Virus record (IMG/VR): IMGVR_UViG_3300036766_000194
Location: 62,001-126,000 of that record
DNA from: a virus
Strand: one strand, 5' to 3'
DNA: 64,000 bases
The notes under the pieces are model-generated. The model was not told the origin of the DNA. It worked only from the letters and a program-made list of their open reading frames with translations, and ran no database searches. A program made the translations under genes and the position numbers. Below, one piece after another: positions 1 to 9,100 of the stretch. How positions within the stretch are numbered: the first letter of the stretch is position 1; every line of letters starts with the position of its first letter.

Positions 1-912
1 CGTAAGGAGGTAGGTGTAAATCCTCAAAACTGGTATAATTTTAAGAAAGAAAGGAAATTTGGACCAAGAATACCGCTTAGATATTTTCTAACCCATCGTC
101 GTAAATTACCAGCACCGCAAGGTTTATATTTTAGCCAAACTAGAGGCAAGGCTAGAGTGATTGGGAATCTGACTTTGCGGCTTAGTAATTGGGCCTATGT
201 TTTGGGATTCTTTTTAGGGGCTGGTTGGCTTAATAGGGATAGCCGAGGTGTTATTACGAGTGTCAGCTTTTCTGTGGATGCACCTCATTACAAAAAATTG
301 TGCACTGCCTTGGGAGCCATTAAAGAAACACCCCTGCGTATCCGAGAACGCTTCAGCACAGTTGCAATGGTTGAGATTGAGTGCGATAACAAATTCTTCG
401 CAGAAATTTTGGCTTACGTTTTCAAGGGGGCAAAGAAATGTTGGGAAAAAGAACTTCCTACAGAATGGACAACTACTTGGTCCAGGAAAGCTCGTGAACA
501 GCTATTGGAAGGACTTAGAGATTCAGACGGCGTAGCAGCTGGTTCTAATCCAACTACTAGTAGTGCCTATACAACCACTTCTCTGGCTTTAGCAAAATCA
601 ATTCTTCTCTTGCTGAGGAGTCTAGGTATATCGGGGAGTTACAGTGAACACTCTCCGAGTCTTGGGGGGTGGGTTAAGGAAAAGGACGGTTCATTACGTC
701 AGATACAAGGTAAAAGAATTTCCTACATAATTGGGTGGAGTGTTGGAACGGGTCATTGGGGTTCGGCTTTGCCCTATAAATCCCCCGAATTGTGGAATCA
801 AGCCCCAATACATAGGATTAAGGATGTCGTTCCGCCATCACATGTATACGATTTAGAAATGGAAGGTCATCCTTCTTTTTGCCTTGAAGGAATTGGTATG
901 CTAGGAAAAAAT
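1..912 (+). other. Intein (C-terminal portion) in SNF2 helicase motif III
   Basis: The block FFLGAGWLN is the first LAGLIDADG-like helix and LLEGLRDSDG the second. VYDLEMEGHPSF followed by GMLGKN and then Ser matches intein blocks F and G with a +1 Ser. The first LAGLIDADG motif has Ala where the catalytic Asp is expected (GAG instead of GDG). The residue before the terminal Asn is Lys instead of the usual His. Splicing may therefore be slow or differently assisted, and the homing endonuclease is probably weak or dead. The intein N-terminus is outside the window. Confidence 0.8.
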
Positions 913-1917
913 TCCGCGACTCCAATTTACAACTATGGAGGAGAGATGTTTAACGTTCTAGATGTTCTCTATCCAGGTTGCCTAGGAACTTGGGATGAAT
1001 TTAGCCGCGAGTGGGTTGCTTATGCTTTTGGGGATAAACCCAAGATAAAGGATCCTAAAGCGTTTGGTGTTTATACTCGTGAAGCTGGACTCATGCTACG
1101 TCGGACCCGTATAGAGGTACGCCGCGAATTGCCTGAGGTTACGGTCGTCCCACACAGCATTGATTGTGACACGGCCATCCTTGACAAGATGAAGGGCAAG
1201 GCTATTGAGCTTGCCAAACTGATCCTTGCGCAGAAGCAAGATTTTCGTGGGCAAAAGATGCAAGCTGCTGGAGAATTTGATTTGCGTATGCGTCAAGCTA
1301 CAGGTATTGCCAAGGCTCCCTATGTTTGCGAATTTGTAAAATTCTTGATACAAGAGAGTAACGAACCTATTGTATTGTTCGGATGGCACAGGGAAGTTTA
1401 CGAGATCTATCTAGAAAAATTGAAAGAGTTTAATCCTGTGATGTATACAGGGAGTGAGACAGCTGTACAAAAGGAAGAGTCTAAGCAGAAATTTATCAAA
1501 GGTCAGAGTAAGGTTATGATAATCAGCCTCCGCTCTGGGGCGGGGCTGGATGGTTTACAGGATATTTGTCACATCGCGGTATTCGGAGAGTTAGACTGGT
1601 CAAATTCTGTTCATACTCAGTGTGTGGGTCGTATTCATAGAGATGGTCAGGATGAACCTGTCATCGCCTATTATTTGCTGAGTACTGATGGCTGTGATCC
1701 TATTATGTGCGATGTCTTAGGGATCAAACGGCAGCAATCTGAAGGCATATTAAATCCGTTAGGTGAGTTCGTAGGAGAAAACATAATACGGGAGCAGTAT
1801 ATAAGGGACCTAGCCGCCGATTTTTTGACGAAACAGGGAGTTGACGTTGAGAAGATTGAAAAACCCAAAGAAATCTCTGAAACACAAGTTTCCTCAGATA
1901 GCCCAGGAATGGCATGA
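1..1917 (+). CDS. SNF2-family DNA helicase, 5'-truncated, carrying the C-terminal part of an intein
   Basis: The frame is open from base 1, so the gene starts upstream of the window. Residues encoded by 1-912 are intein (two LAGLIDADG-type motifs, then a splice-site block ending GMLGKN). The helicase resumes at 913 with SATPIYNY, which is SNF2 motif III. It continues with motif V (SLRSGAGLDGLQ, near 1530) and motif VI (QCVGRIHRDGQ, near 1620). It should be an ATP-dependent helicase/translocase acting on phage DNA. A second SNF2 gene lies at 38454-42563. The next gene overlaps its end by about 70 bases. Motifs I and II are outside the window. Confidence 0.88.
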   Translation, partial: RKEVGVNPQNWYNFKKERKFGPRIPLRYFLTHRRKLPAPQGLYFSQTRGKARVIGNLTLRLSNWAYVLGFFLGAGWLNRDSRGVITSVSFSVDAPHYKKLCTALGAIKETPLRIRERFSTVAMVEIECDNKFFAEILAYVFKGAKKCWEKELPTEWTTTWSRKAREQLLEGLRDSDGVAAGSNPTTSSAYTTTSLALAKSILLLLRSLGISGSYSEHSPSLGGWVKEKDGSLRQIQGKRISYIIGWSVGTGHWGSALPYKSPELWNQAPIHRIKDVVPPSHVYDLEMEGHPSFCLEGIGMLGKNSATPIYNYGGEMFNVLDVLYPGCLGTWDEFSREWVAYAFGDKPKIKDPKAFGVYTREAGLMLRRTRIEVRRELPEVTVVPHSIDCDTAILDKMKGKAIELAKLILAQKQDFRGQKMQAAGEFDLRMRQATGIAKAPYVCEFVKFLIQESNEPIVLFGWHREVYEIYLEKLKEFNPVMYTGSETAVQKEESKQKFIKGQSKVMIISLRSGAGLDGLQDICHIAVFGELDWSNSVHTQCVGRIHRDGQDEPVIAYYLLSTDGCDPIMCDVLGIKRQQSEGILNPLGEFVGENIIREQYIRDLAADFLTKQGVDVEKIEKPKEISETQVSSDSPGMA

Positions 1918-3148
1918 TGAGAAGAACACTCCAATTACGCCCGAAACTATTTTTGCAAGTTCTAATTTTCGAGCTTGGTGGATCTGCGGGCGCGGTCACG
2001 AGTGGCATGTTTCTGTAAACAATAGAACTTCTTTGAATACAGGGTGCCCTCTGTGCTGTAATAGAAAGGCCGATAACACTAATAGTTTGGCAACGTTGGC
2101 TTCGCATCTTTTGAAAGAGTGGGATTATGAGAAAAACGGCAATTCGATACGACCAGAGGCAATAAACGCTAGAAGCAGTAAGAATGTTTGGTGGATTTGT
2201 CCTCGAGGTCATTCTTGGCAAACCTCTCCTAGGGAACGTTACGTCAGAGGTTCCAACTGCGGACGATGTTCTTATCAGACTTCTTTGCCGGAAATACGCC
2301 TGTTTTCTGAAATCCATCATCACTTTCCCGAGGCTTTGTGGAGAACTAAGGTGTCGGGAGAGGAGTGCGATATTTTTATTCCTTCAAAATCATTGGCGAT
2401 AGAGTATGATGGAAGATTTTGGCATAAAAATTCACTGCTCAGAGACCTAGAAAAGCAGCGCGTTTTGAAAATGGCGGGGGTTGACTTATTACGTGTGAGG
2501 GAAAAACCTCTACCACTCCTCGCCGCTCGTGATATTTCGGTAGGAAAAGACGAAAGTCCAGAGATATTATGCGGAATTGTCCTGAGGGTACTAGGTAAGA
2601 TCAGTGATAACTACCAGTTAGTCAACAATCAAGAGTTTTTGACTTTGCGTTCTGGGTTACGGTTTCGGAGCAGGACGCACCCCTCTCTTTCAGAATACCC
2701 GGAATTATCAGCAGAGTGGTCCAAGCGGAATGAACCTTTGGATCCCAATAGCTTTTCAACAGGGTGCAGCCAGCAAGTTTGGTGGCACTGCAAAAAGTGT
2801 GGGTTTGAATGGCAGGCCCGTATTTGTAATAGGGTGGAGGGTTCTAACTGCCCGAAATGCCGAATTGGAAGTAATGCCTTAATGGTTAAATTCCCAAAAT
2901 TGGCCGTTTTGTGGGACCATGAAAATAACGTTGCGCTAACACTTGAAATGATGACTGCTTTTAGCAATAAAAAGGTTTGGTGGGTGTGTTCTAAGGGGCA
3001 CCGCTGGTTGTCTCAGGTGGGTAATATGGCACGTTATGGGTCCGATCCTCGTTGCAGATTTTGTGACCCGTTTCGGAGCAGAATAGACTCACCATTAAGC
3101 CGGAAAGCAAAAACCGCAGTATTGAATGATGGAGGAGTAACAACATGA
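1847..3148 (+). CDS. Repeated zinc-ribbon protein with central PD-(D/E)XK-like nuclease domain
   Basis: At least four units of the zinc-ribbon type (PF14311-like: FPxLAxEW...WWxCxxGHxW...CPxC) lie two on each side of a central segment. That segment contains CDIFIPSKSLAIEYDGRFWH, resembling the Vsr/PD-(D/E)XK nuclease core (D...E-x-D). It may be a DNA-binding endonuclease, perhaps a mobile or homing-type nuclease. A TTG at 1847 preceded by CAGGGAG is the likeliest start. It overlaps the helicase end in another frame. The domain calls are family recognition; target and role are unknown. Confidence 0.65.
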   Translation: MRRLKNPKKSLKHKFPQIAQEWHDEKNTPITPETIFASSNFRAWWICGRGHEWHVSVNNRTSLNTGCPLCCNRKADNTNSLATLASHLLKEWDYEKNGNSIRPEAINARSSKNVWWICPRGHSWQTSPRERYVRGSNCGRCSYQTSLPEIRLFSEIHHHFPEALWRTKVSGEECDIFIPSKSLAIEYDGRFWHKNSLLRDLEKQRVLKMAGVDLLRVREKPLPLLAARDISVGKDESPEILCGIVLRVLGKISDNYQLVNNQEFLTLRSGLRFRSRTHPSLSEYPELSAEWSKRNEPLDPNSFSTGCSQQVWWHCKKCGFEWQARICNRVEGSNCPKCRIGSNALMVKFPKLAVLWDHENNVALTLEMMTAFSNKKVWWVCSKGHRWLSQVGNMARYGSDPRCRFCDPFRSRIDSPLSRKAKTAVLNDGGVTT

Positions 3149-3405
3149 GCACTTTTACAAACATCCCAGTAGGGGGTTTTTTCACGATTAGTGGTGAGAG
3201 ATTTAAGAAGACAGGACCGATGACTTACATGTCTCTTGAAAATCCCATCCTCGGTGAGTACACCATTCAACCAATTACTGAAAAGAATATTAAGTATACT
3301 GCTCCGGTGGTTCCCGCTCCCACCCCGGTTGTGACTACGAAAGCAAAGAAAACTAAGAAGCCCACTAAGCGAGTGGCCGTAAAGTCTGGTCGTCGCGGTA
3401 AGTAA
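3145..3405 (+). CDS. Hypothetical protein with basic C-terminal tail
   Basis: 86 residues. The ATG overlaps the TGA of the preceding gene (ACATGA), indicating translational coupling. The first half reads as a small beta-rich domain. The last third is Pro/Val then Lys/Arg-rich (KKTKKPTKR...GRRGK), suggesting nucleic-acid contact. No family recognised. Confidence 0.6.
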   Translation: MSTFTNIPVGGFFTISGERFKKTGPMTYMSLENPILGEYTIQPITEKNIKYTAPVVPAPTPVVTTKAKKTKKPTKRVAVKSGRRGK

Positions 3406-3406
3406 A

Positions 3407-3613
3407 ATGAAGGGCACATTAGTACAGATTGAAAAGTATGGGCGCATGGTTTGGGCAAATGAGCAAATGGAACAGGTGCGTAAAGAGGAATGTCTTTGTC
3501 TTAATTGTAAAAGATTAACTGACTGTGAAATAGCTTCAGAAGGATACGTGCTCTGTAAACTGACAGACATTACGTTTATGGTTACACGCTGTCCTAAATT
3601 CATTAAGGACTAA
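3407..3613 (+). CDS. Small cysteine-rich protein
   Basis: 68 residues with a CLCLNC...C...C...C pattern (residues about 28-64), likely one zinc site. It starts one base after the previous stop, in the same operon. Function unknown. Confidence 0.6.
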   Translation: MKGTLVQIEKYGRMVWANEQMEQVRKEECLCLNCKRLTDCEIASEGYVLCKLTDITFMVTRCPKFIKD

Positions 3614-3614
3614 C

Positions 3615-4052
3615 ATGGGCAAGGGATTCCTAAAAGAACGCAACAAAGTAAGGTCTGATCAGTTCAATGCTATGGTGAGAGAAGCTAATCGCCTTGAAGC
3701 AGAAAACCGTGAACTCAAGACGAACCCCGATGGGGTTGTAGGGAAATTCCTAAACAAGCTCAATACCCTAGCAATGCAAAATAATAAGTTGAGCGCCTTG
3801 TCTGCTTCTCTTATTAAAACAGCCGGAGGATCGGTAAAGGTTCCCCGTTCTTTGATTGAAGGTTTTGGGGGTCATAGAGTTGTCATAAAAGTGGAAGGTA
3901 ACGCTGAAAAGGAAGAAGACACTACAGAGTATCTTTTCACATATGAAGCTGAAAAAGTTGAAGCATCAGAAACTCCTGTAGTTGTAACTGATTCTACACC
4001 GATTGACGCTCCCTTAACGGTGACTTCTCTGGATGGACAGGAGGAAGACTAA
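3615..4052 (+). CDS. Hypothetical protein, helical N-terminus and acidic C-terminus
   Basis: 145 residues. The first 75 are charged and helix-prone (KERNKVRSDQFNAMVREANR), likely coiled coil. The last 50 are Glu/Thr/Val-rich and probably disordered. Its TAA shares a base with the next ATG (TAATG). No family recognised. Confidence 0.6.
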   Translation: MGKGFLKERNKVRSDQFNAMVREANRLEAENRELKTNPDGVVGKFLNKLNTLAMQNNKLSALSASLIKTAGGSVKVPRSLIEGFGGHRVVIKVEGNAEKEEDTTEYLFTYEAEKVEASETPVVVTDSTPIDAPLTVTSLDGQEED

Positions 4053-4456
4053 TGGCTTTCGAGATAACTAAAACGACGGTTCATAGACTGATTGTCTCGG
4101 TTAGTTGTGGTTGTAAGATAGGGCGCGAATTTGAAGATAAACAATATCTTAAACCTTTAAATGATTTAAATTTTACAGGATGCGAAAAACATACAAAAGA
4201 AGAAAGTCTTTCTACCATTGAGTTCATCTTAACAGAATATCTTGAGACTGAAGTCAAAAGGTACCAGATCATTCCTGAAAATAGAGGAACTACGTCAGTG
4301 GACTCCCATGGTAATGTAGTGAATATTATTTCCACAAATAAAGCTCATCCCCGTACTAAATTAAGCAACGCGGCTTTGCTTCCTCGTGCTCCCAGCGCTG
4401 TAGATACAGAAGAATCTATGGATGACTTATTTTCTGATTCTGATGTTGAACCCTAG
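4052..4456 (+). CDS. Hypothetical protein
   Basis: 134 residues, translationally coupled to the upstream gene through TAATG. Cysteines at CGCK and GCEKH may bind metal. The C-terminus is acidic (MDDLFSDSDVE). Last gene of the 3145-4456 group. Confidence 0.6.
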   Translation: MAFEITKTTVHRLIVSVSCGCKIGREFEDKQYLKPLNDLNFTGCEKHTKEESLSTIEFILTEYLETEVKRYQIIPENRGTTSVDSHGNVVNIISTNKAHPRTKLSNAALLPRAPSAVDTEESMDDLFSDSDVEP

Positions 4457-4492
4457 AACTTCGCTAATAAAAATTTCCTACCTTAGAAGTTC
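4456..4492 (+). repeat. Inverted repeat GAACTTC ... GAAGTTC
   Basis: Seven-base perfect inverted repeat (4456-4462 and 4486-4492) with a 23-base AT-rich loop. It sits between the unknown-gene group and the glycosyltransferase. It could be an operator or a weak hairpin. There is no T-run, so it is not a convincing terminator. Confidence 0.3.
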
Positions 4493-4522
4493 CTTTAGTG
4501 AATCTACATTAAGGGACCATAG

Positions 4523-5602
4523 ATGAAAAATTGCCAAGTGCGAATTCTCTTTATCTTAAAATACAGAGAAGTTTTGGATGAGCAAACAGGTATTGAAGTT
4601 TCTATAAAAGGGTTATCTTCTGGACTAGCAAATTCAGCCAGATTTGTACACACTATGCTCTTGGAAGAGCACATAACTTCGGAGATTGTTCAAGTTATAG
4701 ATAACAATGATATTGATAGAGAAGTATCCCGATACAAACCAACTCATGTAGTGATAGAAGCCTTTTGGGTTGTTCCTGAAAAGTTCACCATATTACAGAA
4801 ACTTCATCCCAATGTAACTTGGATTGTTCGTTCTCATAGCGAAGTTCCTTTCTTAGCACAGGAAGGAGTTGCTATAGATTGGATACTAAACTGTGTTCGA
4901 CACGATAGAGTTTGCGTAGCTTCTAACAGTAAAAATAGCGTTCAAGATTTGCGTACTATTGTAGCAGCTGCGAATCCTCATTGGTCTAGAGAAAAGGTGG
5001 AAGAAAAGGTTCCTTATCTTCCTAATTTTTATCCCCATAAGTTAAGAAAGAATCGTAAAAAGGAAACTGAAATTCTAGACGTTGCTTGTTTTGGAGCGAT
5101 CAGACCTTTGAAGAATCAACTCATTCAAGCAGTTGCTGCCATAGAGTATTCGGAAATGATAGGTAAAAAGTTACGTTTTCACATAAATTTAGGAAGAACT
5201 GAATTGGGAGGGGAGAATTGTCTTAAAAACCTAAGAGCACTATTTTCTCACACTCCTAACGCTGAATTGATAGAAGAACCCTGGATGAATCATGAGGAAT
5301 TTTTAACTCTTTTGGGTAAGATGGATATTGGAATGCAGGTAACTTTCACTGAGACCTTCAATATTGTGAGTGCTGACATGGTGGTGTGTAGTTTACCTAT
5401 GGTTGTATCAGAAGAAGTGGAGTGGGCGCACCGTTGGTGTAAAGCAAGTTGTACTGATACTGGGGATATTGTAGAGAAACTTATAAAAATTACTGACTGG
5501 CGCTTTCGCAATGTAGTTAGTTTTTTAAATATAAAGGGGTTAAGAAGTTTTTCAGAAGAATCCCGTCGTCTTTGGAAAGAATATTTTTGTCAACAGTATT
5601 AA
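4523..5602 (+). CDS. GT-B fold glycosyltransferase
   Basis: 359 residues with the layout of a family 1/4 glycosyltransferase. An N-terminal Rossmann half is followed by a C-terminal half with a CFGAIRPLKNQL segment (about residue 190) and an ETFNIVSADMVVCSLPMVVSE segment (about 275), which normally holds the nucleotide-sugar-binding Glu. Phages use such enzymes to glucosylate modified DNA bases or to alter host surface sugars. The neighbours do not decide between these. Confidence 0.7.
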   Translation: MKNCQVRILFILKYREVLDEQTGIEVSIKGLSSGLANSARFVHTMLLEEHITSEIVQVIDNNDIDREVSRYKPTHVVIEAFWVVPEKFTILQKLHPNVTWIVRSHSEVPFLAQEGVAIDWILNCVRHDRVCVASNSKNSVQDLRTIVAAANPHWSREKVEEKVPYLPNFYPHKLRKNRKKETEILDVACFGAIRPLKNQLIQAVAAIEYSEMIGKKLRFHINLGRTELGGENCLKNLRALFSHTPNAELIEEPWMNHEEFLTLLGKMDIGMQVTFTETFNIVSADMVVCSLPMVVSEEVEWAHRWCKASCTDTGDIVEKLIKITDWRFRNVVSFLNIKGLRSFSEESRRLWKEYFCQQY

Positions 5603-5608
5603 ATTCTT

Positions 5609-6226
5609 ATGATGATCGCATACTCATTAAAAAGTTTCTTTCGGCACCTGTATTATAGTATTCGCACTAATGAAGAGTGGTTTGAAGTTAAGTATAATGG
5701 TTGGCAAGTCTATCATGAATCCACCCAGCCGATCCGCGCCGTTTATTATGTCTTCTGGCGCATTTGGAAGTACCGTAGTATTCTTTGGAATGATTTTGAC
5801 TGGGATCATAATTTTCTTCTAGCTATTCTTGAATTAAAATTCACTAACATGATGAAGTACCACAGAGATCATGGAATTACCGATAGCAGCCCAGAATTAG
5901 TTCACGAACTCAGTGAATGTGCAGAAATCTGTCACCGTTTGCGTGAAAATGATTACGGTAAGGATCTTGATGAACTCCATGAAGAAAAGTGGGGGAAGAC
6001 ATATTCTTGGTTTGAACCAGCGGAAGAATACGGAGTTGACAAACTAGGTAAGCCGAAGATGTTTGCCTGGCACGCAGAACGTCCAAATGCCTTGACCGAT
6101 GAGGACAAAGAACAAGAAAGACAAGAACACCGTAATATTTGGGAAATAGAAGAACAAAGAAAGAAAGCTGATCTTGAACGCCTAGCAGAACTTATAAGAA
6201 CTCGAACCGAGTATTGGTGGGATTAG
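5609..6226 (+). CDS. Hypothetical protein, Trp/Tyr-rich
   Basis: 205 residues, starting 6 bases after the glycosyltransferase stop. The N-terminal part is rich in Trp, Tyr and His; the C-terminal 60 residues are a charged helix (EQERQEHRNIWEIEEQRKKA). No signal peptide or clear membrane segment. It converges on the minus-strand gene at 6235. Confidence 0.6.
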   Translation: MMIAYSLKSFFRHLYYSIRTNEEWFEVKYNGWQVYHESTQPIRAVYYVFWRIWKYRSILWNDFDWDHNFLLAILELKFTNMMKYHRDHGITDSSPELVHELSECAEICHRLRENDYGKDLDELHEEKWGKTYSWFEPAEEYGVDKLGKPKMFAWHAERPNALTDEDKEQERQEHRNIWEIEEQRKKADLERLAELIRTRTEYWWD

Positions 6227-6234
6227 CTAGTTCT

Positions 6235-7872
6235 TCAGGCCCGCCATTTTCCTGCGTAAACAGTAACAATAGTTCTTTTCCCATTAGGATATGAGATTAT
6301 GTGAGAATGAGTCCAACTACTCGGACCATGATTGTAACCCATACGGAGATTGGTAGAAGTACCTGCTACATATAACCCCCCGGTTATTGTAGCACTATGG
6401 GTGTGAGCGGTGTTGGCTTTGCATCCCATCTTAGAAAGATTACTAGGTGTTCCTCTTGCTCCATCGGGACCCAAGTGTCCGTGCATACCGCATTCTACTT
6501 TCTTGTTACATATAGTGAAACTATCATCTCCCAACAAGAACTTTACTCCCTTAGTAGCATTGAAACGTTCCATAGCCCACCGGGTTAGATTGAAATTTTC
6601 ATTACGCCCTTCCAGTTGCTTATACACTTCGAATTGAGCCTCTAAGAATAGTAGAGCATTGCGGGGATCCGTGCGATAGTCGTGCTCACGCAACCAACGC
6701 ATAAACCAGTTATCGTGGTTTGAATCCACCACGACCGTTTCAACACCTGTACGACAATATTCTTTTAAACATTCTGCGGTATCTTTAAGCTCCTGGGTGA
6801 CTGCATCATACCCACGTAAGTAGGCTTTAAATTTCTCGTGAGGATTTTTTGCGTTGTGATGATTTACCGAAACTCCTTCAAGGAGGTCATGAATAAACTG
6901 ATAGCTAGGACGGAGACTATCCAGCATCCCTCCTTCACCAATAGACAGATTCTTTACAGTTGGATCTACAATGGTGGCGTGGATATCTCCCCAGGTGATC
7001 GCTTCAACACGGTTACCTGTGGTTACTTGTTCGTTTTCTACTACAACATCTAGATCTTGAATACGTCCGGTATTTTCGTCTGCTTCTAATTGACGTACCC
7101 ACCAATGACCGTTACTATCTACTTCTACTAGGACTCCTCCATAAGAATGACGATGCTCAGCTTTTAATCCTGCCTTCTTTTGTATGTAGTTACGCTTGGT
7201 GACGGTGCCTGTCGTGTACATTAGCTTTGTACCCCGACCTTGCATAGTAGCAACAGAGTCCATTTCCATCTTAGCATGGGGGAAGATACAAGACTTAGCT
7301 CCCGAATAAGTCGCCATACCCGAAAGAGGATTATTCTCCGTAGGGATAATGTTCATTTCTCCACACCAAACAAGTCCTTCTCCTAATTCTTTCCTACCAT
7401 CGTAAATGTATTTTTCAATAGCATCGTCATACCAGGCTTCTTTTTGTTTAACTTCTTCCGTTCCACGCTTCACAGCTAGAGGACCGTAAGCATTTTTATT
7501 ATAAGAGTAGGTTCCCACCAAAATTTCTGCTTCATAGTATCCAGCAAGAGCTAGAAGATTGTTTAAAACAGCATCGTGAACGAATGTGTTGTTTTGAGCG
7601 GAGGTAAGAATGTATCTTTTAACCGTGCCTAGAGCAGGTAACTTTAATGATTTGTGTACGATACCCCGGATAGTTCCGCCAGCAACTTTACGTGTGATCT
7701 TTCCTACGTGCTTTTTGATATTCCGATATACCGTGGAACGAGACATTCCTAGTTTACGGGCAACTTCGGCAGCGTTCCCGCCCAGTTTGTTATACAATTC
7801 TACTATTTGTTCTCTTTTGGCAAGGACTTCAGGTGGGACGGTAGGTTTCTGGTGCTTTTTGGCTTTACTCAA
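6235..7872 (-). CDS. T5 A1-like protein: HTH plus metallophosphoesterase domain
   Basis: 545 residues. A helix-turn-helix (NAAEVARKLGMSRSTVYRNI, about residues 33-52) precedes a calcineurin-like metallophosphoesterase: GDIH (about 295), SNHDN (about 390), GMHGH (about 475) and AHTHS (about 505). This combination and length resemble the phage T5 first-step-transfer protein A1, which is needed for host DNA degradation. It likely cleaves DNA with two metal ions. The start is TTG at 7870-7872 with GGAGG upstream. Assignment to the A1 family is from memory of the motifs and is less sure than the phosphoesterase fold. Confidence 0.68.
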   Translation of the reverse strand: MSKAKKHQKPTVPPEVLAKREQIVELYNKLGGNAAEVARKLGMSRSTVYRNIKKHVGKITRKVAGGTIRGIVHKSLKLPALGTVKRYILTSAQNNTFVHDAVLNNLLALAGYYEAEILVGTYSYNKNAYGPLAVKRGTEEVKQKEAWYDDAIEKYIYDGRKELGEGLVWCGEMNIIPTENNPLSGMATYSGAKSCIFPHAKMEMDSVATMQGRGTKLMYTTGTVTKRNYIQKKAGLKAEHRHSYGGVLVEVDSNGHWWVRQLEADENTGRIQDLDVVVENEQVTTGNRVEAITWGDIHATIVDPTVKNLSIGEGGMLDSLRPSYQFIHDLLEGVSVNHHNAKNPHEKFKAYLRGYDAVTQELKDTAECLKEYCRTGVETVVVDSNHDNWFMRWLREHDYRTDPRNALLFLEAQFEVYKQLEGRNENFNLTRWAMERFNATKGVKFLLGDDSFTICNKKVECGMHGHLGPDGARGTPSNLSKMGCKANTAHTHSATITGGLYVAGTSTNLRMGYNHGPSSWTHSHIISYPNGKRTIVTVYAGKWRA

Positions 7873-7975
7873 ATGCGCATCCTCCTACTTCACTTTGGGT
7901 CCGGAAATTAGTTATTCTTCACTATTATCCGGCTTTATTCTTATTACTATCTGATCCACTTTAGAGACCTTTCAT

Positions 7976-9100
7976 ATGCCAGAAGAGAACAAGACTCGTA
8001 AGCGCATAAACTTTCAAGGAATTCCTATTGCCATAGAGTGGGAAAAGGGTTCCGAACGCAAGGGGGTAAACCCTGATGGTTCTGAATGGTCTAATCCTAT
8101 GTATGCGGATTACGGGTATATTATACCTTCTAAGAACTCTGTTCCTGTCATAGAAGAATTCTTCAAACACTATGAACGTGAAGTGGACTACTACAAAGAA
8201 GCTGCCGACATTGCTAGAGAAAAATTAGAAAATGCTTTACAGGCCGAAGGCATCCGAGCACAAGTAACCTGCCGGGCTAAGTCTCCTAAGCGTTTGCGTA
8301 AAAAATTATATCGTCGCTATCCAGAGAAACACTATAAGACGTTTCGTGACATATATAAGGACATAGTGGACTTAGCGGGAGTTCGCGTCGCTCTATATCT
8401 TCCCGCTGACCGTGATGTTGTAGGACATATTATAGGAACACTATTTGAAGAAACTCGCCCCGTTAAGCATTTCCCTACAGATAAAGGAACAGAAGATAGT
8501 GTGGGGTATATTGCTAATCATTATCTGGTGAGATTATCACCCGATACACTAAAGGGATCTGATCGTCGTTATGCCGAGACTAAAATAGAGATACAAGTGG
8601 CTTCTGTCCTCATGCACGCTTATGCTGAAATCTCACACGACCTCGTTTATAAGCCCGAAAAAGGAGAATTGTCTACTGAAGAAAAACTACTTCTTGAACA
8701 ATTGAATCAAATTGTTTTGGCTGGAGAAGTAGCTCTTACACGATTACAGAGTAAGATTGAAGGTAGGACCGATAAGGATCTCCGTTTTGAACTAGTTGGA
8801 AGTTGTATAAAGAAAGCATCTGGGGTTTTAGCGGCTAACGGTTGGTCCAAAGACGGAGAGAACATGGATGTTTACGTGGGAGATAATTATGAATCTCCTT
8901 ATGTCTATGCCATTGAACAGTTGAGAGATGGGCAATTTGATGAATACAAGTTTCTTTTGGGATTTGATTCTCTGGAGCAAGCTCGTGAAATCTACTTGAA
9001 ACACTTTCCGACTCAACCTAATTGGTGGGAAGAAAATGTAGAGGGGATTTATGAAGTTCCCCTGGAAGAGTTCCGTACTGCCGTGGATAATCATGCCTAA
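7976..9100 (+). CDS. RelA/SpoT-type nucleotidyltransferase (alarmone synthetase)
   Basis: 374 residues. The RelA_SpoT synthetase domain (about residues 85-260) shows RAKSPKRLRKKL, DLAGVRVALY, YIANHYLV (the GYxAxHY signature) and EIQVASVLMHAYAEISHDL followed by VYK. No HD hydrolase or TGS/ACT regulatory domain is attached, so it is a small-alarmone-synthetase-like enzyme expected to transfer pyrophosphate from ATP to a guanine nucleotide or, in toxic variants, another acceptor. The extra C-terminal ~110 residues are unrecognised. A separate HD alarmone hydrolase-like gene lies at 56195. The next ATG lies inside its last codons. Confidence 0.82.
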   Translation: MPEENKTRKRINFQGIPIAIEWEKGSERKGVNPDGSEWSNPMYADYGYIIPSKNSVPVIEEFFKHYEREVDYYKEAADIAREKLENALQAEGIRAQVTCRAKSPKRLRKKLYRRYPEKHYKTFRDIYKDIVDLAGVRVALYLPADRDVVGHIIGTLFEETRPVKHFPTDKGTEDSVGYIANHYLVRLSPDTLKGSDRRYAETKIEIQVASVLMHAYAEISHDLVYKPEKGELSTEEKLLLEQLNQIVLAGEVALTRLQSKIEGRTDKDLRFELVGSCIKKASGVLAANGWSKDGENMDVYVGDNYESPYVYAIEQLRDGQFDEYKFLLGFDSLEQAREIYLKHFPTQPNWWEENVEGIYEVPLEEFRTAVDNHA

